Source: Achromobacter denitrificans NBRC 15125
GTDB taxonomy: Bacteria; Pseudomonadota; Gammaproteobacteria; Burkholderiales; Burkholderiaceae_B
Assembly (NCBI RefSeq): GCF_001571365.1
Contig: NZ_BCTQ01000020.1
Location: 1-64,000 of the forward strand
DNA: 64,000 nt
Direction of reading: 5' to 3'
Each line of letters opens with the position of its first letter. Position 1 is the first letter of the stretch. Below, piece after piece: positions 45,038 through 51,199 of this stretch. Under the pieces are notes generated by a model. That model was given only the letters and a program-made list of their open reading frames with translations. It was not told the origin of the DNA and did no database searches. The translations under genes and the position numbers were made by a program.

Positions 45038-45647
45038 GAGCACCTCCATCCGTCAGATGTGTCCAGCTTTGGCCTGTACGAATTCGATGCACGGTCGATG
45101 GGGCAACCCCATACTGGCTGGCCACAACACGTTCTGAGGCCATCGATGATCGGATCGCCATGACTTGGCAGTCCGTCAGCCTTGACGCTTTATTCTGCTC
45201 ACCGTAGATGCGCGAAGACCGCCCTTTATTCGATCGATCAACCGAGTTTTCAGCGTTGGTACCCAGCCATAGATGGCTAGGGTTGACGCAGGCAGGCGTG
45301 TCACAGCGATGGCACACGCACAGCCCCGACGCGATAGGCCCAACATAGGCCATGTACGAAAACCGATGCGCTGTGATTTTCACCGCGTCAGCGCAGAACT
45401 GCCCATATCCGAGGCGGTTACGCCCGCCTTGCCAAAGCCAGCAACCCGGCCCCTTCGTGAACTTCGTTTCAAATAGGTCGAGCGGCGTAGCCGCACGTCT
45501 CGTCGACGCACCTAGATAGGAGGCCATTGCGCGGATTTCTTCGCGGGTTCTGTCGGGCAGAAGAAGCATGCAGCCGGAAGCACCGACATCCCGGTAATGC
45601 TGTTGGAGGATAGCCTTGTCCTCTTTGGACCACGAGCGACGGAGCAT
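45030..45647 (-). CDS. Free-standing HNH homing endonuclease
   Basis: 205 residues. An N-terminal Myb/HTH-like part (SWSKEDKAILQQHYRDVGAS), the HNH core with CVCHRCDTPACVNPSHLWLG and the following TNAENSVDRSNKGR, and a C-terminal HTH (VVASQYGVAPSTVHRIRTGQ). Such genes spread by cutting phages that lack them. It is slotted between ninB (1-bp overlap) and the DUF1364 gene. Codon use is less GC-rich than that of its neighbours, which supports recent arrival. Confidence 0.88.
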   Translation of the reverse strand: MLRRSWSKEDKAILQQHYRDVGASGCMLLLPDRTREEIRAMASYLGASTRRAATPLDLFETKFTKGPGCWLWQGGRNRLGYGQFCADAVKITAHRFSYMAYVGPIASGLCVCHRCDTPACVNPSHLWLGTNAENSVDRSNKGRSSRIYGEQNKASRLTDCQVMAIRSSMASERVVASQYGVAPSTVHRIRTGQSWTHLTDGGAHA

Positions 45648-46102
45648 CAGCGATCCCCTCGCGCGCGGAACTCCACGCCCAGCTCGGCGCCAGCGGCCTC
45701 TACCTGCGTCAGGTACTGGGCCATGCCCTTGACGGTCAGCATGGTGGTGCTGCCCACCAGCACGCGGTCACCGCGCGGGGTGTAGTCCCACTTGCGGTAG
45801 CCTTCCAGGCACAGCTCCGGGTCGAACTCTTCGGGCAGAAAATCGCGCTTGAACTGTTCATGCCAGGACTCGGCCGGGAAGCGCTGCCCCAGCACCCACG
45901 CCTGTTCGGCGATGTCGGACAGAGGCCCCTTCCACATCAGCGCGTTCTGAGACAGCTTGCGCGGCTTCACGCGCTCGCGCACGACCACTTCCAGCGGCTC
46001 GTCAGCATCCAGCGGCAGGTTGGCCAGGAACGTCTGCGCGGCGGCCTGCTGGCTCGCGCCGATCAGCAAGAAGGTGCGGGGGTTGTGCAGGCGCTGGCGC
46101 AT
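45647..46102 (-). CDS. ninB: NinB-like recombination protein
   Basis: 151 residues. VKPRKLSQNALMWKGPLSDI and ESWHEQFKRDFLPEE are the NinB (Orf) signature. In lambda Orf is a recombination mediator that replaces host RecFOR. Starts 1 bp after the CII-like gene. Confidence 0.88.
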   Translation of the reverse strand: MRQRLHNPRTFLLIGASQQAAAQTFLANLPLDADEPLEVVVRERVKPRKLSQNALMWKGPLSDIAEQAWVLGQRFPAESWHEQFKRDFLPEEFDPELCLEGYRKWDYTPRGDRVLVGSTTMLTVKGMAQYLTQVEAAGAELGVEFRARGDR

Positions 46103-46103
46103 A

Positions 46104-46415
46104 TCAGCGGTCCCAGCCGCACTCGCCGCGGCCTTCGCTGGCGCAGACGCACGCGGCGCCCGTCTTGCCCAGCTCGCGGATGGCGTTCAGGTAGCGGCGC
46201 GTCACCGGCACCATGTCCAGCGCGCCGATGGCGGCGTCCAGCTTGTCGATGGTCACGCCCTGGGTGCCCGACAGGAACCGGCTCACCTGGCTATCGTCCC
46301 AGCCCAGCGCCTCCATGACCGTGGGCTTGAGCCGCGGATCGGTCAGGTACTGCCGGAACGAGCGCGCCATTGAGGGCGCTTGAGGGACCTGCGAGATGGG
46401 TATGGGTGCGTTCAT
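46104..46415 (-). CDS. CII-like transcription activator
   Basis: 103 residues from the ATG at 46415. The HTH is in MEALGWDDSQVSRFLSGTQG, with RRYLNAIRELGKT after it, as in lambda CII and P22 C1. It should switch on repressor or integrase promoters for lysogeny. The tail has three cysteines (GAACVCASEGRGECGW), which is unusual. A direct 10-bp repeat lies upstream at 46440-46459. Confidence 0.8.
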   Translation of the reverse strand: MNAPIPISQVPQAPSMARSFRQYLTDPRLKPTVMEALGWDDSQVSRFLSGTQGVTIDKLDAAIGALDMVPVTRRYLNAIRELGKTGAACVCASEGRGECGWDR

Positions 46416-46439
46416 CGAGATACAGCCTTGAACAAAAAA

Positions 46440-46459
46440 GCCTGAGTGCGCCTGAGCGC
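46440..46459. repeat. Tandem 10-bp repeat between the CII-like gene and the 57-aa gene
   Basis: GCCTGAGTGC followed directly by GCCTGAGCGC. It lies about 25-45 bp upstream of the CII-like ATG and just upstream of the plus-strand gene. CII proteins bind direct repeats one helical turn apart, so this is a possible regulator site. Confidence 0.35.
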
Positions 46460-46480
46460 GGGGCCGCGCACACTGGCGGC

Positions 46481-46654
46481 ATGAAAAAACTGACCGAAAC
46501 CGAACAGCTTCTGCAGCACGCCCAGGACATCGCGCGCCGGACCTTCGTGGACCCGAGCGAGGCCGCGGTGATGGACCTGTTCCGTGAGCTGTGCAACGAG
46601 CGCGACCGTATGGCGTGGGCCACGGACGACCGCGCCGGCGCGGCTGTGCACTGA
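46481..46654 (+). CDS. Small protein upstream of the Cas2-like gene (57 aa)
   Basis: MKKLTETEQLLQHAQDIARR, then DPSEAAVMDLFRELCNERDR; helical, acidic, no known family. On the plus strand, against the leftward early operon, and 105 bp before the Cas2-like gene. It could be a partner or antitoxin of the latter or an unrelated small phage gene. Confidence 0.5.
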   Translation: MKKLTETEQLLQHAQDIARRTFVDPSEAAVMDLFRELCNERDRMAWATDDRAGAAVH

Positions 46655-46759
46655 TGGCCGTTTTGCGCGGGCCTTCCCCCGCGGATACGATTGACGGCGC
46701 CAGGACATACCTGGCATGGCTACCAACCATCCAACAATCGTTCCGCAGGAGAAGCCTTC

Positions 46760-47035
46760 ATGGCGCATTACTTCATTGCCTACGACCTGACGAATGCCAG
46801 TCAGGAGCGGTATCAAGAGCTCGAAGACTTGATCGAGTCGCTTGGAACCTCCGTGCACTTGCAGTACTCGGTGTTCTATCTCCGCAGCAATATGGAGCTC
46901 AAGGCGCTCAGGGACACCATCGGCACCAAGATCAACAAGAACGAAAAGCTCATGGTGATCGACGCCAAGAACTGCATAGGCAAGGGGCATGGCAACGACT
47001 GGGACACGCTCCTGGCCGTCTGGAAGCGGCCCTAA
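46760..47035 (+). CDS. Orphan Cas2-like protein (Cas2/SinR/VapD-type fold)
   Basis: 91 residues from the ATG at 46760 with AGGAG nine bases upstream. MAHYFIAYDL with Asp9 is the first strand and catalytic-type aspartate of Cas2; VHLQYSVFYLRS matches the Cas2 RVQYSVFE strand, and LMVIDAKNC the last strand. There is no Cas1 and no CRISPR array in the window. Relatives include VapD ribonuclease toxins and SinR-type proteins. It is convergent with the 64-residue gene with a 1-bp gap and opposes the leftward early operon, a moron-like setting. Confidence 0.75.
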   Translation: MAHYFIAYDLTNASQERYQELEDLIESLGTSVHLQYSVFYLRSNMELKALRDTIGTKINKNEKLMVIDAKNCIGKGHGNDWDTLLAVWKRP

Positions 47036-47036
47036 A

Positions 47037-47231
47037 TCAGGTTGCATCGTGTAGTTCCAAAGTCGCGCCCGGCGTGGCTTTGACCAACGCCTGGGCCAAC
47101 GTCACGGCCCGGGCTTCGCTCTCGACCTCTGCAATGGTCCCCGCAGAACCGCCGGCCTCCTCAGAAGTGGCATGGCCGAGAACCCAAACGGTCTTGGGTC
47201 GCACAAAGAAAGTGGTCTTCACTTCGCTCAT
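47037..47231 (-). CDS. Small early-left protein (64 aa)
   Basis: From the ATG at 47231 with a perfect AGGAGG five bases upstream (MSEVKTTFFVRPKTVWVLGH). A small beta-then-helix protein; unknown family. It is second in the leftward early operon after cro, where lambda-type phages carry small host-takeover or antitermination genes. Confidence 0.65.
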   Translation of the reverse strand: MSEVKTTFFVRPKTVWVLGHATSEEAGGSAGTIAEVESEARAVTLAQALVKATPGATLELHDAT

Positions 47232-47253
47232 CGCGCCCTCCTGGGGTGTGGGC

Positions 47254-47547
47254 TTACACATGGCTCGCCTCCTGCTGGGGCTGGGCGGACTGGGAGGCAT
47301 CGGGGGTGCCGCTCATTCGGAGCGCTGCCCAGTCGACGTCAGGCCGCAATTCCTCGCAGCGGACCACCTCCCCGCGAGCACGCGTTTCGCGCTCAATGAT
47401 TGGGCAGTGCTCTGCCTTCACCTGGCGGTCAGGGTCTTTGTATTGGCTCACTGCACCCTTGGTGATACCAAGAAGCCGAGCCAAGGCCGACGCGGAACCA
47501 ATCACGCGTGCAGCTTTATCGATGGGGTGTTCGGTCGGAGGATTCAT
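47254..47547 (-). CDS. Cro-like regulator (YdaS/Cro family)
   Basis: 97 residues. The HTH reads ASALARLLGITKGAVSQYKD. The C-terminus after about residue 65 is a low-complexity tail. It is divergent from the repressor. Its promoter (47555-47584) places the start of transcription at, or one base from, the ATG, so the mRNA is probably leaderless. Confidence 0.82.
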   Translation of the reverse strand: MNPPTEHPIDKAARVIGSASALARLLGITKGAVSQYKDPDRQVKAEHCPIIERETRARGEVVRCEELRPDVDWAALRMSGTPDASQSAQPQQEASHV

Positions 47548-47554
47548 GTCGCGT

Positions 47555-47584
47555 AGTATAGAAATTCTAGACTTTGAAAGTCAA
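47555..47584 (-). promoter_or_regulatory. Leftward early promoter with operator
   Basis: On the minus strand TTGACT (47584-47579) and TATACT (47560-47555) with an 18-bp spacer. A perfect 6-1-6 palindrome GACTTT-G-AAAGTC covers 47570-47582, overlapping the -35. CTAGAC occurs at 47567 and 47591. Confidence 0.78.
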
Positions 47585-47617
47585 GAAAAACTAGACCCAC
47601 ACCGTTTAGGTCCTCTC

Positions 47618-47623
47618 TACACT
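47618..47623 (+). promoter_or_regulatory. Possible -10 of the repressor-maintenance promoter
   Basis: TACACT ends 6 bp before the repressor ATG; there is no good -35, as expected for an activator-dependent promoter such as lambda PRM. It would give a leaderless repressor mRNA. Confidence 0.35.
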
Positions 47624-47629
47624 CGGGCG

Positions 47630-47974
47630 ATGGAAATTAGCGTGTGGATTAAAGCTAGCCGGCAGTCTGCGGCAATGACTCAAACAGAACTTGGCGATGC
47701 CTTAGGCGTGACCAAGGGGAATATCTCTGCTTGGGAAAACGGCCGACATGAGCCGAGCTATTCGCAGATGTTGAGAATCGCCGAGCTGACGAATAGTCGG
47801 TTGCCTCTGGCATCTACACCCGGTGATTGGCCGTTCCCCAGAGTGTCGAAAGATTCTTTCGACAGGCTCACCCCAGGTCAGAAAGAGGCCATTGAAGACT
47901 GGGTCATCAATCAAGTAAGAGCATTCACCTCTGCACCCGTCGTCAAAAGCGGTGGAGCCGAAGAAGCCGCCTAG
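47630..47974 (+). CDS. Phage repressor, XRE family, without peptidase domain
   Basis: 114 residues from the ATG at 47630. The HTH is MTQTELGDALGVTKGNISAW (about residues 17-36). Only a short tail follows (DRLTPGQKEAIEDWVINQVR), so the S24/LexA-type self-cleavage domain of lambda CI is missing. An upstream ATG at 47546 would place the start on the far side of the operator and overlap cro, so I reject it. Induction must work some other way than RecA-assisted self-cleavage. Confidence 0.82.
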   Translation: MEISVWIKASRQSAAMTQTELGDALGVTKGNISAWENGRHEPSYSQMLRIAELTNSRLPLASTPGDWPFPRVSKDSFDRLTPGQKEAIEDWVINQVRAFTSAPVVKSGGAEEAA

Positions 47975-48038
47975 CCCGCGGCACCGTACTCTAGTTCCCT
48001 GTTGCGGTAGAGCTTTACGTTGAATGTGACAAAATCCG

Positions 48039-48044
48039 TATAAC
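48039..48044 (+). promoter_or_regulatory. Possible -10 element of the exported-protein gene
   Basis: TATAAC, with TTTACG at 48014-48019 (19-bp spacer) as a weak -35. This may let the gene be expressed apart from the repressor. Confidence 0.4.
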
Positions 48045-48060
48045 ATTTCTGGAGATAACC

Positions 48061-48408
48061 ATGCGGCACGCCTTACAGCTCTGCGCTGCGCTCGCTTCCA
48101 TCGCATTTAGCACATCCGCTTTAGCTCAGTACTATGGCGGCAGCCGGTCGTACGGTTCTCAGCCATCTCGCGGTAGCGGCTACTCCACTCCCTCAATGCC
48201 CCGAGCGCCGACACCCAGCTACGGCACAGGCTCCAACTGGAACAGCAATAGCGTCGGTGGCTACACGAAACGGGATGGGACCTATGTAGCCCCTCATCAG
48301 CGTTCGATGCCGGATTCCTCCCTGAACAACAACTGGTCGACCAAAGGTAATTCCAACCCATACACCGGAACGAGTGGCACCAAGCGTGGCAATCCCTATG
48401 GGTGGTGA
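48061..48408 (+). CDS. Exported glycine/serine-rich protein (115 aa), lysogenic-conversion candidate
   Basis: A clean signal peptide (MRHALQLCAALASIAFSTSA, cut near LAQ) leads a mature part rich in Gly, Ser, Tyr and Asn. The end GGYTKRDGTYVAPHQRS, NNNWSTKGNSNPYTG and KRGNPYGW is a motif set seen in short exported proteins of many proteobacteria and phages. It is 86 bp after the repressor on the same strand, where lambda has rexB/rexA, so it should be made in the lysogen. Good Shine-Dalgarno GGAG. Confidence 0.7.
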   Translation: MRHALQLCAALASIAFSTSALAQYYGGSRSYGSQPSRGSGYSTPSMPRAPTPSYGTGSNWNSNSVGGYTKRDGTYVAPHQRSMPDSSLNNNWSTKGNSNPYTGTSGTKRGNPYGW

Positions 48409-48455
48409 TGAACCAGCACTTGGGATTTGCACGGCCTTGGGTAGGAGCATGAACA

Positions 48456-48971
48456 ATGACGATGAAGAAATTTGCTATTGGTATTTCGGTATTTTGCTGC
48501 GCTACAGCAGCCTATGCAGCCAATGAGTCTTGGTCGCTCCAACTCATCGAAGGTTTTCAGATCGCCCGTGTAACGAATGACGCTGCACTTGCCACTGGAG
48601 TCATTTGTTCCATAGATGAACAGTCATGCAGGGCATACGTCACCATGCCAGCTTCTTGTGAGGTTGATGCCGGCTACCCGATGATGATCAATTCACCTGT
48701 AGGTGCGCTGCCAATTTCGACTACTTGCTTCGAAGTTGGTGGCCAAAAACTGTACGTGATCGACCAGTTCGATAAATCGCTAGCCGCATTTGAGAGTGGC
48801 GGCGAAATCGGATTCGCGATGCCATTAGAGAGCGGTAAGTTTGCCGTCGCAAGATTTAGCACCCGCGGGGCCTCTGCAGCGATCAGGAAGGCAAGAACCT
48901 ATCCGCGTAAACCCGCATCACCGGCCAAACCTTCGCCTGGATCTCGGCCCAGTAGCGTTCAGCTCTTATAG
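48456..48971 (+). CDS. Exported protein of unknown function (171 aa), lysogenic-conversion candidate
   Basis: Signal peptide FAIGISVFCCATAAYAANES, cut near AYA. Four to five further cysteines (GVICSIDEQSCRAYV; TTCFEVGG) suggest disulfides in the periplasm. The C-terminus is a basic, proline-rich tail (RKPASPAKPSPGSRPSS). Codon use is lower in GC than the flanks. Followed by a terminator, so repressor and two exported proteins may form one transcript. Confidence 0.7.
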   Translation: MTMKKFAIGISVFCCATAAYAANESWSLQLIEGFQIARVTNDAALATGVICSIDEQSCRAYVTMPASCEVDAGYPMMINSPVGALPISTTCFEVGGQKLYVIDQFDKSLAAFESGGEIGFAMPLESGKFAVARFSTRGASAAIRKARTYPRKPASPAKPSPGSRPSSVQLL

Positions 48972-48990
48972 GACCATAAGCACCAAATCA

Positions 48991-49017
48991 GGCCGCCTTC
49001 GGGTGGCCATTTTTTTG
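48991..49017 (+). terminator. Terminator of the repressor/exported-protein transcript
   Basis: GGCCGCC-TTCG-GGTGGCC (one G-U pair) then ATTTTTTT. Confidence 0.88.
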
Positions 49018-49041
49018 CCTCCTCCGCATGGCATCAACTTT

Positions 49042-49095
49042 TTCTAGACAAAGGTATAGATTTTGTTGACAACATAAGTTCAGCTTTTCTATACT
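49042..49095 (+). promoter_or_regulatory. Rightward early promoter with operator
   Basis: TTGACA (49066-49071), 18-bp spacer, TATACT (49090-49095). The 5-1-5 palindrome TGTTG-A-CAACA (49064-49074) covers the -35, and TTCTAGAC at 49042-49049 repeats the word found at the leftward operator (47565-47572). GTATAG (49054) and CTATAC (49089) also pair. Confidence 0.78.
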
Positions 49096-49106
49096 TCTCC
49101 CAACGC

Positions 49107-49122
49107 CTCACCACCCGGTGAG
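49107..49122 (+). promoter_or_regulatory. Leader hairpin before the pentapeptide gene
   Basis: CTCACC-ACCC-GGTGAG, perfect 6-bp stem, ending 18 bp before the TTG start codon. It could be a processing or antitermination element. Confidence 0.45.
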
Positions 49123-49140
49123 CAACATGGGAGAAAGGCC

Positions 49141-49926
49141 TTGAAGCACCAGATCAAAAGCATTTCCGGCGCCGTGCTGTTCACGGCCGATGTGCCCGAG
49201 GGCACCGAGAGCGGGCTGATTACCCGCGTGGCGCTGGAGCAGGCGGTGGAGGCCCGTGCCTACCTGGCCGATGCCTACCTGGCCGGTGCCAACCTGGCCC
49301 GTGCCAACCTGGCCGATGCCAACCTGGCCGATGCCTACCTGGCCGGTGCCAACCTGGCCCGTGCCAACCTGGCCGGTGCCAACCTGGCCCGTGCCTACCT
49401 GGCCGATGCCAACCTGGCCGATGCCTACCTGGCCGATGCCTACCTGGCCGGTGCCAACCTGGCCCGTGCCAACCTGGCCGATGCCAACCTGGCCGATGCC
49501 TACCTGGCCGATGCCTACCTGGCCGGTGCCAACCTGGCCCGTGCCAACCTGGCCGGTGCCAACCTGGCCCGTGCCTACCTGGCCGATGCCTACCTGGCCG
49601 ATGCCTACCTGGCCGATGCCAACCTGGCCGGTGCCAACCTGGCCGAGCTGAGCGGCATCTGGGGCGCCAGCGGCAACCTGCGCGAGGTCAAGGCGATCCA
49701 GTGCGACACGTGGCCCGTGACGTACACCGCGACCCACATGCAGATCGGGTGCCAGATGCACGCGCTCGAAGCGTGGTGGTCGTTCACCGATGAGCAGATC
49801 AACGAGATGGCCTTCGGCGCGCTGGCTTGGTGGCAGAAGTGGAAGCCTGTGCTGCACACCATCGTCACGATGTCGCCGGCCGTGTCCGGCGCTGAGCGGC
49901 CGGCTGAGCAGCAAGAAGCCGCCTGA
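49141..49926 (+). CDS. Pentapeptide-repeat protein with DNA-level 15-bp repeats
   Basis: 261 residues from a TTG start; no ATG fits the frame upstream. Residues 40-169 are 26 pentapeptides of the A(Y/N)LA(D/G/R) kind, which fold into a right-handed square beta-helix that can mimic the charge and shape of DNA, as in the gyrase-protecting Qnr and MfpA. The last 92 residues are unique (MQIGCQMHALEAWWSFTDEQ). It is the first gene of the rightward early operon, so it is made at once after infection or induction. The target is unknown. Confidence 0.85.
   Translation: MKHQIKSISGAVLFTADVPEGTESGLITRVALEQAVEARAYLADAYLAGANLARANLADANLADAYLAGANLARANLAGANLARAYLADANLADAYLADAYLAGANLARANLADANLADAYLADAYLAGANLARANLAGANLARAYLADAYLADAYLADANLAGANLAELSGIWGASGNLREVKAIQCDTWPVTYTATHMQIGCQMHALEAWWSFTDEQINEMAFGALAWWQKWKPVLHTIVTMSPAVSGAERPAEQQEAA
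49258..49647 (+). repeat. Tandem array of 26 near-identical 15-bp units
   Basis: Units GCC(T/A)ACCTGGCC(G/C)(A/G)T run without spacers. A longer block of 11-12 units is itself duplicated, so the array grew by recent duplication. Any change in copy number stays in frame. Confidence 0.95.
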
Positions 49927-49963
49927 CCTTCCCCACCCGCCCCGGTAGGGGCAAGGAGACACC

Positions 49964-50209
49964 ATGGACACGATCACCACCTGCCAAGCCGTCGCAGCGA
50001 TGCAGAAGTTCGGCGGCAACGGCGTCAAGAAGCTGGCCGCGTGCTGGCTGGCTTTCGACAGCGAGAATCGCGACCGCCTGGAAACGGCGTTCAAGCCAGA
50101 GTTCGACCGCTACCGCGTGATGGCGAACCAGGAGGGCGACTACGCGGCCCAGCAGACCCTGGCTCAGCGTGCCGTGCTGGACGTGGCCGCCGGCTACGCG
50201 AGGAATTAA
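49964..50209 (+). CDS. Early phage protein (81 aa)
   Basis: MDTITTCQAVAAMQKFGGNG, then FDSENRDRLETAFKPEFDRY: a small helical protein of unknown family. Purine-rich AAGGAGA precedes the ATG. It is the second gene of the rightward operon, between the pentapeptide protein and the 122-residue gene (2-bp gap). Confidence 0.65.
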   Translation: MDTITTCQAVAAMQKFGGNGVKKLAACWLAFDSENRDRLETAFKPEFDRYRVMANQEGDYAAQQTLAQRAVLDVAAGYARN

Positions 50210-50211
50210 TC

Positions 50212-50580
50212 ATGAACGCCCGCCCCGAAATCCGTCTTACCCCAGCGCAGGAATTGCGCATGGACCTGACCTGGGATGTGCGCATGGCGCTGCGTGACGG
50301 CATGCAGGAGGTCGTCCGCTACTGCGTCGCCGGCGAGAACCGCCAGCTGGCCGCGCATGCCGTCTACGAGGACAGCATCGGCAAGCAGGACTTGGTCGAC
50401 GCCTTCGACGCGGTGGCGAGGGCCTACGCGCACGGCGACACGTTCGGCCGGATCGGCGAGCTGTTCAGCAAGTTTATGGACGGCGCCAGCGCGCACTACG
50501 TAGAGAACCTGGCCGACGCGATCGAGGACCAGGACCGGCAGCTGGACGTGTCGTTCGAACTGCCGGCGCGCCGCAAATGA
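50212..50580 (+). CDS. Early phage protein (122 aa)
   Basis: From the ATG at 50212 (MNARPEIRLTPAQELRMDLT). Acidic and helical throughout, with VENLADAIEDQDRQLDVSFE near the end. No known family. Its last base is also the first base of the next start codon (TGATG), so the next micro-gene depends on it for translation. Confidence 0.65.
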   Translation: MNARPEIRLTPAQELRMDLTWDVRMALRDGMQEVVRYCVAGENRQLAAHAVYEDSIGKQDLVDAFDAVARAYAHGDTFGRIGELFSKFMDGASAHYVENLADAIEDQDRQLDVSFELPARRK

Positions 50581-50669
50581 TGGCCTACGCCGTGTGGGGC
50601 CTGTGCGCCCTTTATGCAATTGCCCTCGCCGGCGACGCCGCGATGGCCTATCTCCGGAGAAGCGCATGA
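50580..50669 (+). CDS. Micro-protein with one membrane segment (29 aa)
   Basis: MAYAVWGLCALYAIALAGDA is almost wholly hydrophobic and ends in a basic YLRRSA. It starts inside the stop of the gene before (TGATG) and ends inside the start of the gene after (ATGA). The two junctions make a real coding gene likely despite its size. Confidence 0.6.
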   Translation: MAYAVWGLCALYAIALAGDAAMAYLRRSA

Positions 50670-51031
50670 GCGCACCCAACGGCAACATCCTGGCCCTGTT
50701 TCATGACGGCCACTACCTGGCCGAAATCGTCGGCGGCGGCATCCGCGTCGGCAAGCAGCAAGGCGCCCGTGCCGATTTCCCGCCCGGGACGCCCGAAGCG
50801 CGGCGCTTGGCGCGGCTGCACGAGGTCGGCTCGATGGACCAGATCCACGCCGAGGTGCAGGCCCAACTGGCCAAGCGTGCAGCAGCCGCCAGCGGCGCAA
50901 AGCTCAAGAACGGCGACAAGGATTGGGAAACGCCCTGCCAGAACTGCGAGCAGGTTCCCACCGTGCACCCCGTGGCGCTGTGTGGCCCGTGCTGCTTTGG
51001 CGAGGCCGAAACCGCCGGGGGGAACTGGTGA
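50666..51031 (+). CDS. Early phage protein with C-terminal cysteine cluster (121 aa)
   Basis: From the ATG at 50666. N-terminal beta part (ILALFHDGHYLAEIVGGGIR), helical middle, then CQNCEQVPTVHPVALCGPCC, a CxxC...CxxC zinc-ribbon-like end. It may bind DNA, RNA or a host protein. Its stop shares a base with the next start (TGATG). Confidence 0.65.
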   Translation: MSAPNGNILALFHDGHYLAEIVGGGIRVGKQQGARADFPPGTPEARRLARLHEVGSMDQIHAEVQAQLAKRAAAASGAKLKNGDKDWETPCQNCEQVPTVHPVALCGPCCFGEAETAGGNW

Positions 51032-51198
51032 TGATCCGCCGCCTCCTGCGCGCCCACGGCGACCTGCTGATCGGTGCCGTTGCCCTCTGCGCCGGCGTCT
51101 TCATGGCCTGCGTGCTGGGCCCGACGCTGGATGCTCAATCCCCCACCCTCACCGCCTGCGAAGGCTGCGGCAAGACCGCTGTGGCCGCCAAGGAATGA
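51031..51198 (+). CDS. Micro-protein with membrane segment and CxxC (55 aa)
   Basis: MIRRLLRAHGDLLIGAVALC and onward makes a signal-anchor-like N-terminus; the mature tail carries CEGCGK. It starts within the preceding stop. Unknown role; possibly a periplasmic or inner-membrane host-interaction factor. Confidence 0.6.
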   Translation: MIRRLLRAHGDLLIGAVALCAGVFMACVLGPTLDAQSPTLTACEGCGKTAVAAKE

Positions 51199-51199
51199 C

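Noticed and set aside
46760-47035. Active CRISPR-Cas adaptation locus
   Set aside because: No Cas1, leader, repeats or effector genes in the window; only a Cas2-like protein is present.
47246-47629. Longer N-terminus for the repressor, including an ATG at 47546
   Set aside because: It would read through cro and the operator region; the HTH and start fit the ATG at 47630.
49258-49647. Possible CRISPR array
   Set aside because: Units are 15 bp, contiguous and coding, with no spacers.
49108-50094. Minus-strand frame coding GQVGTGQVGIG repeats, and the plus-strand MPTWP repeat frame
   Set aside because: Both are other-frame readings of the 15-bp tandem array; the pentapeptide frame has the meaningful fold and operon position.
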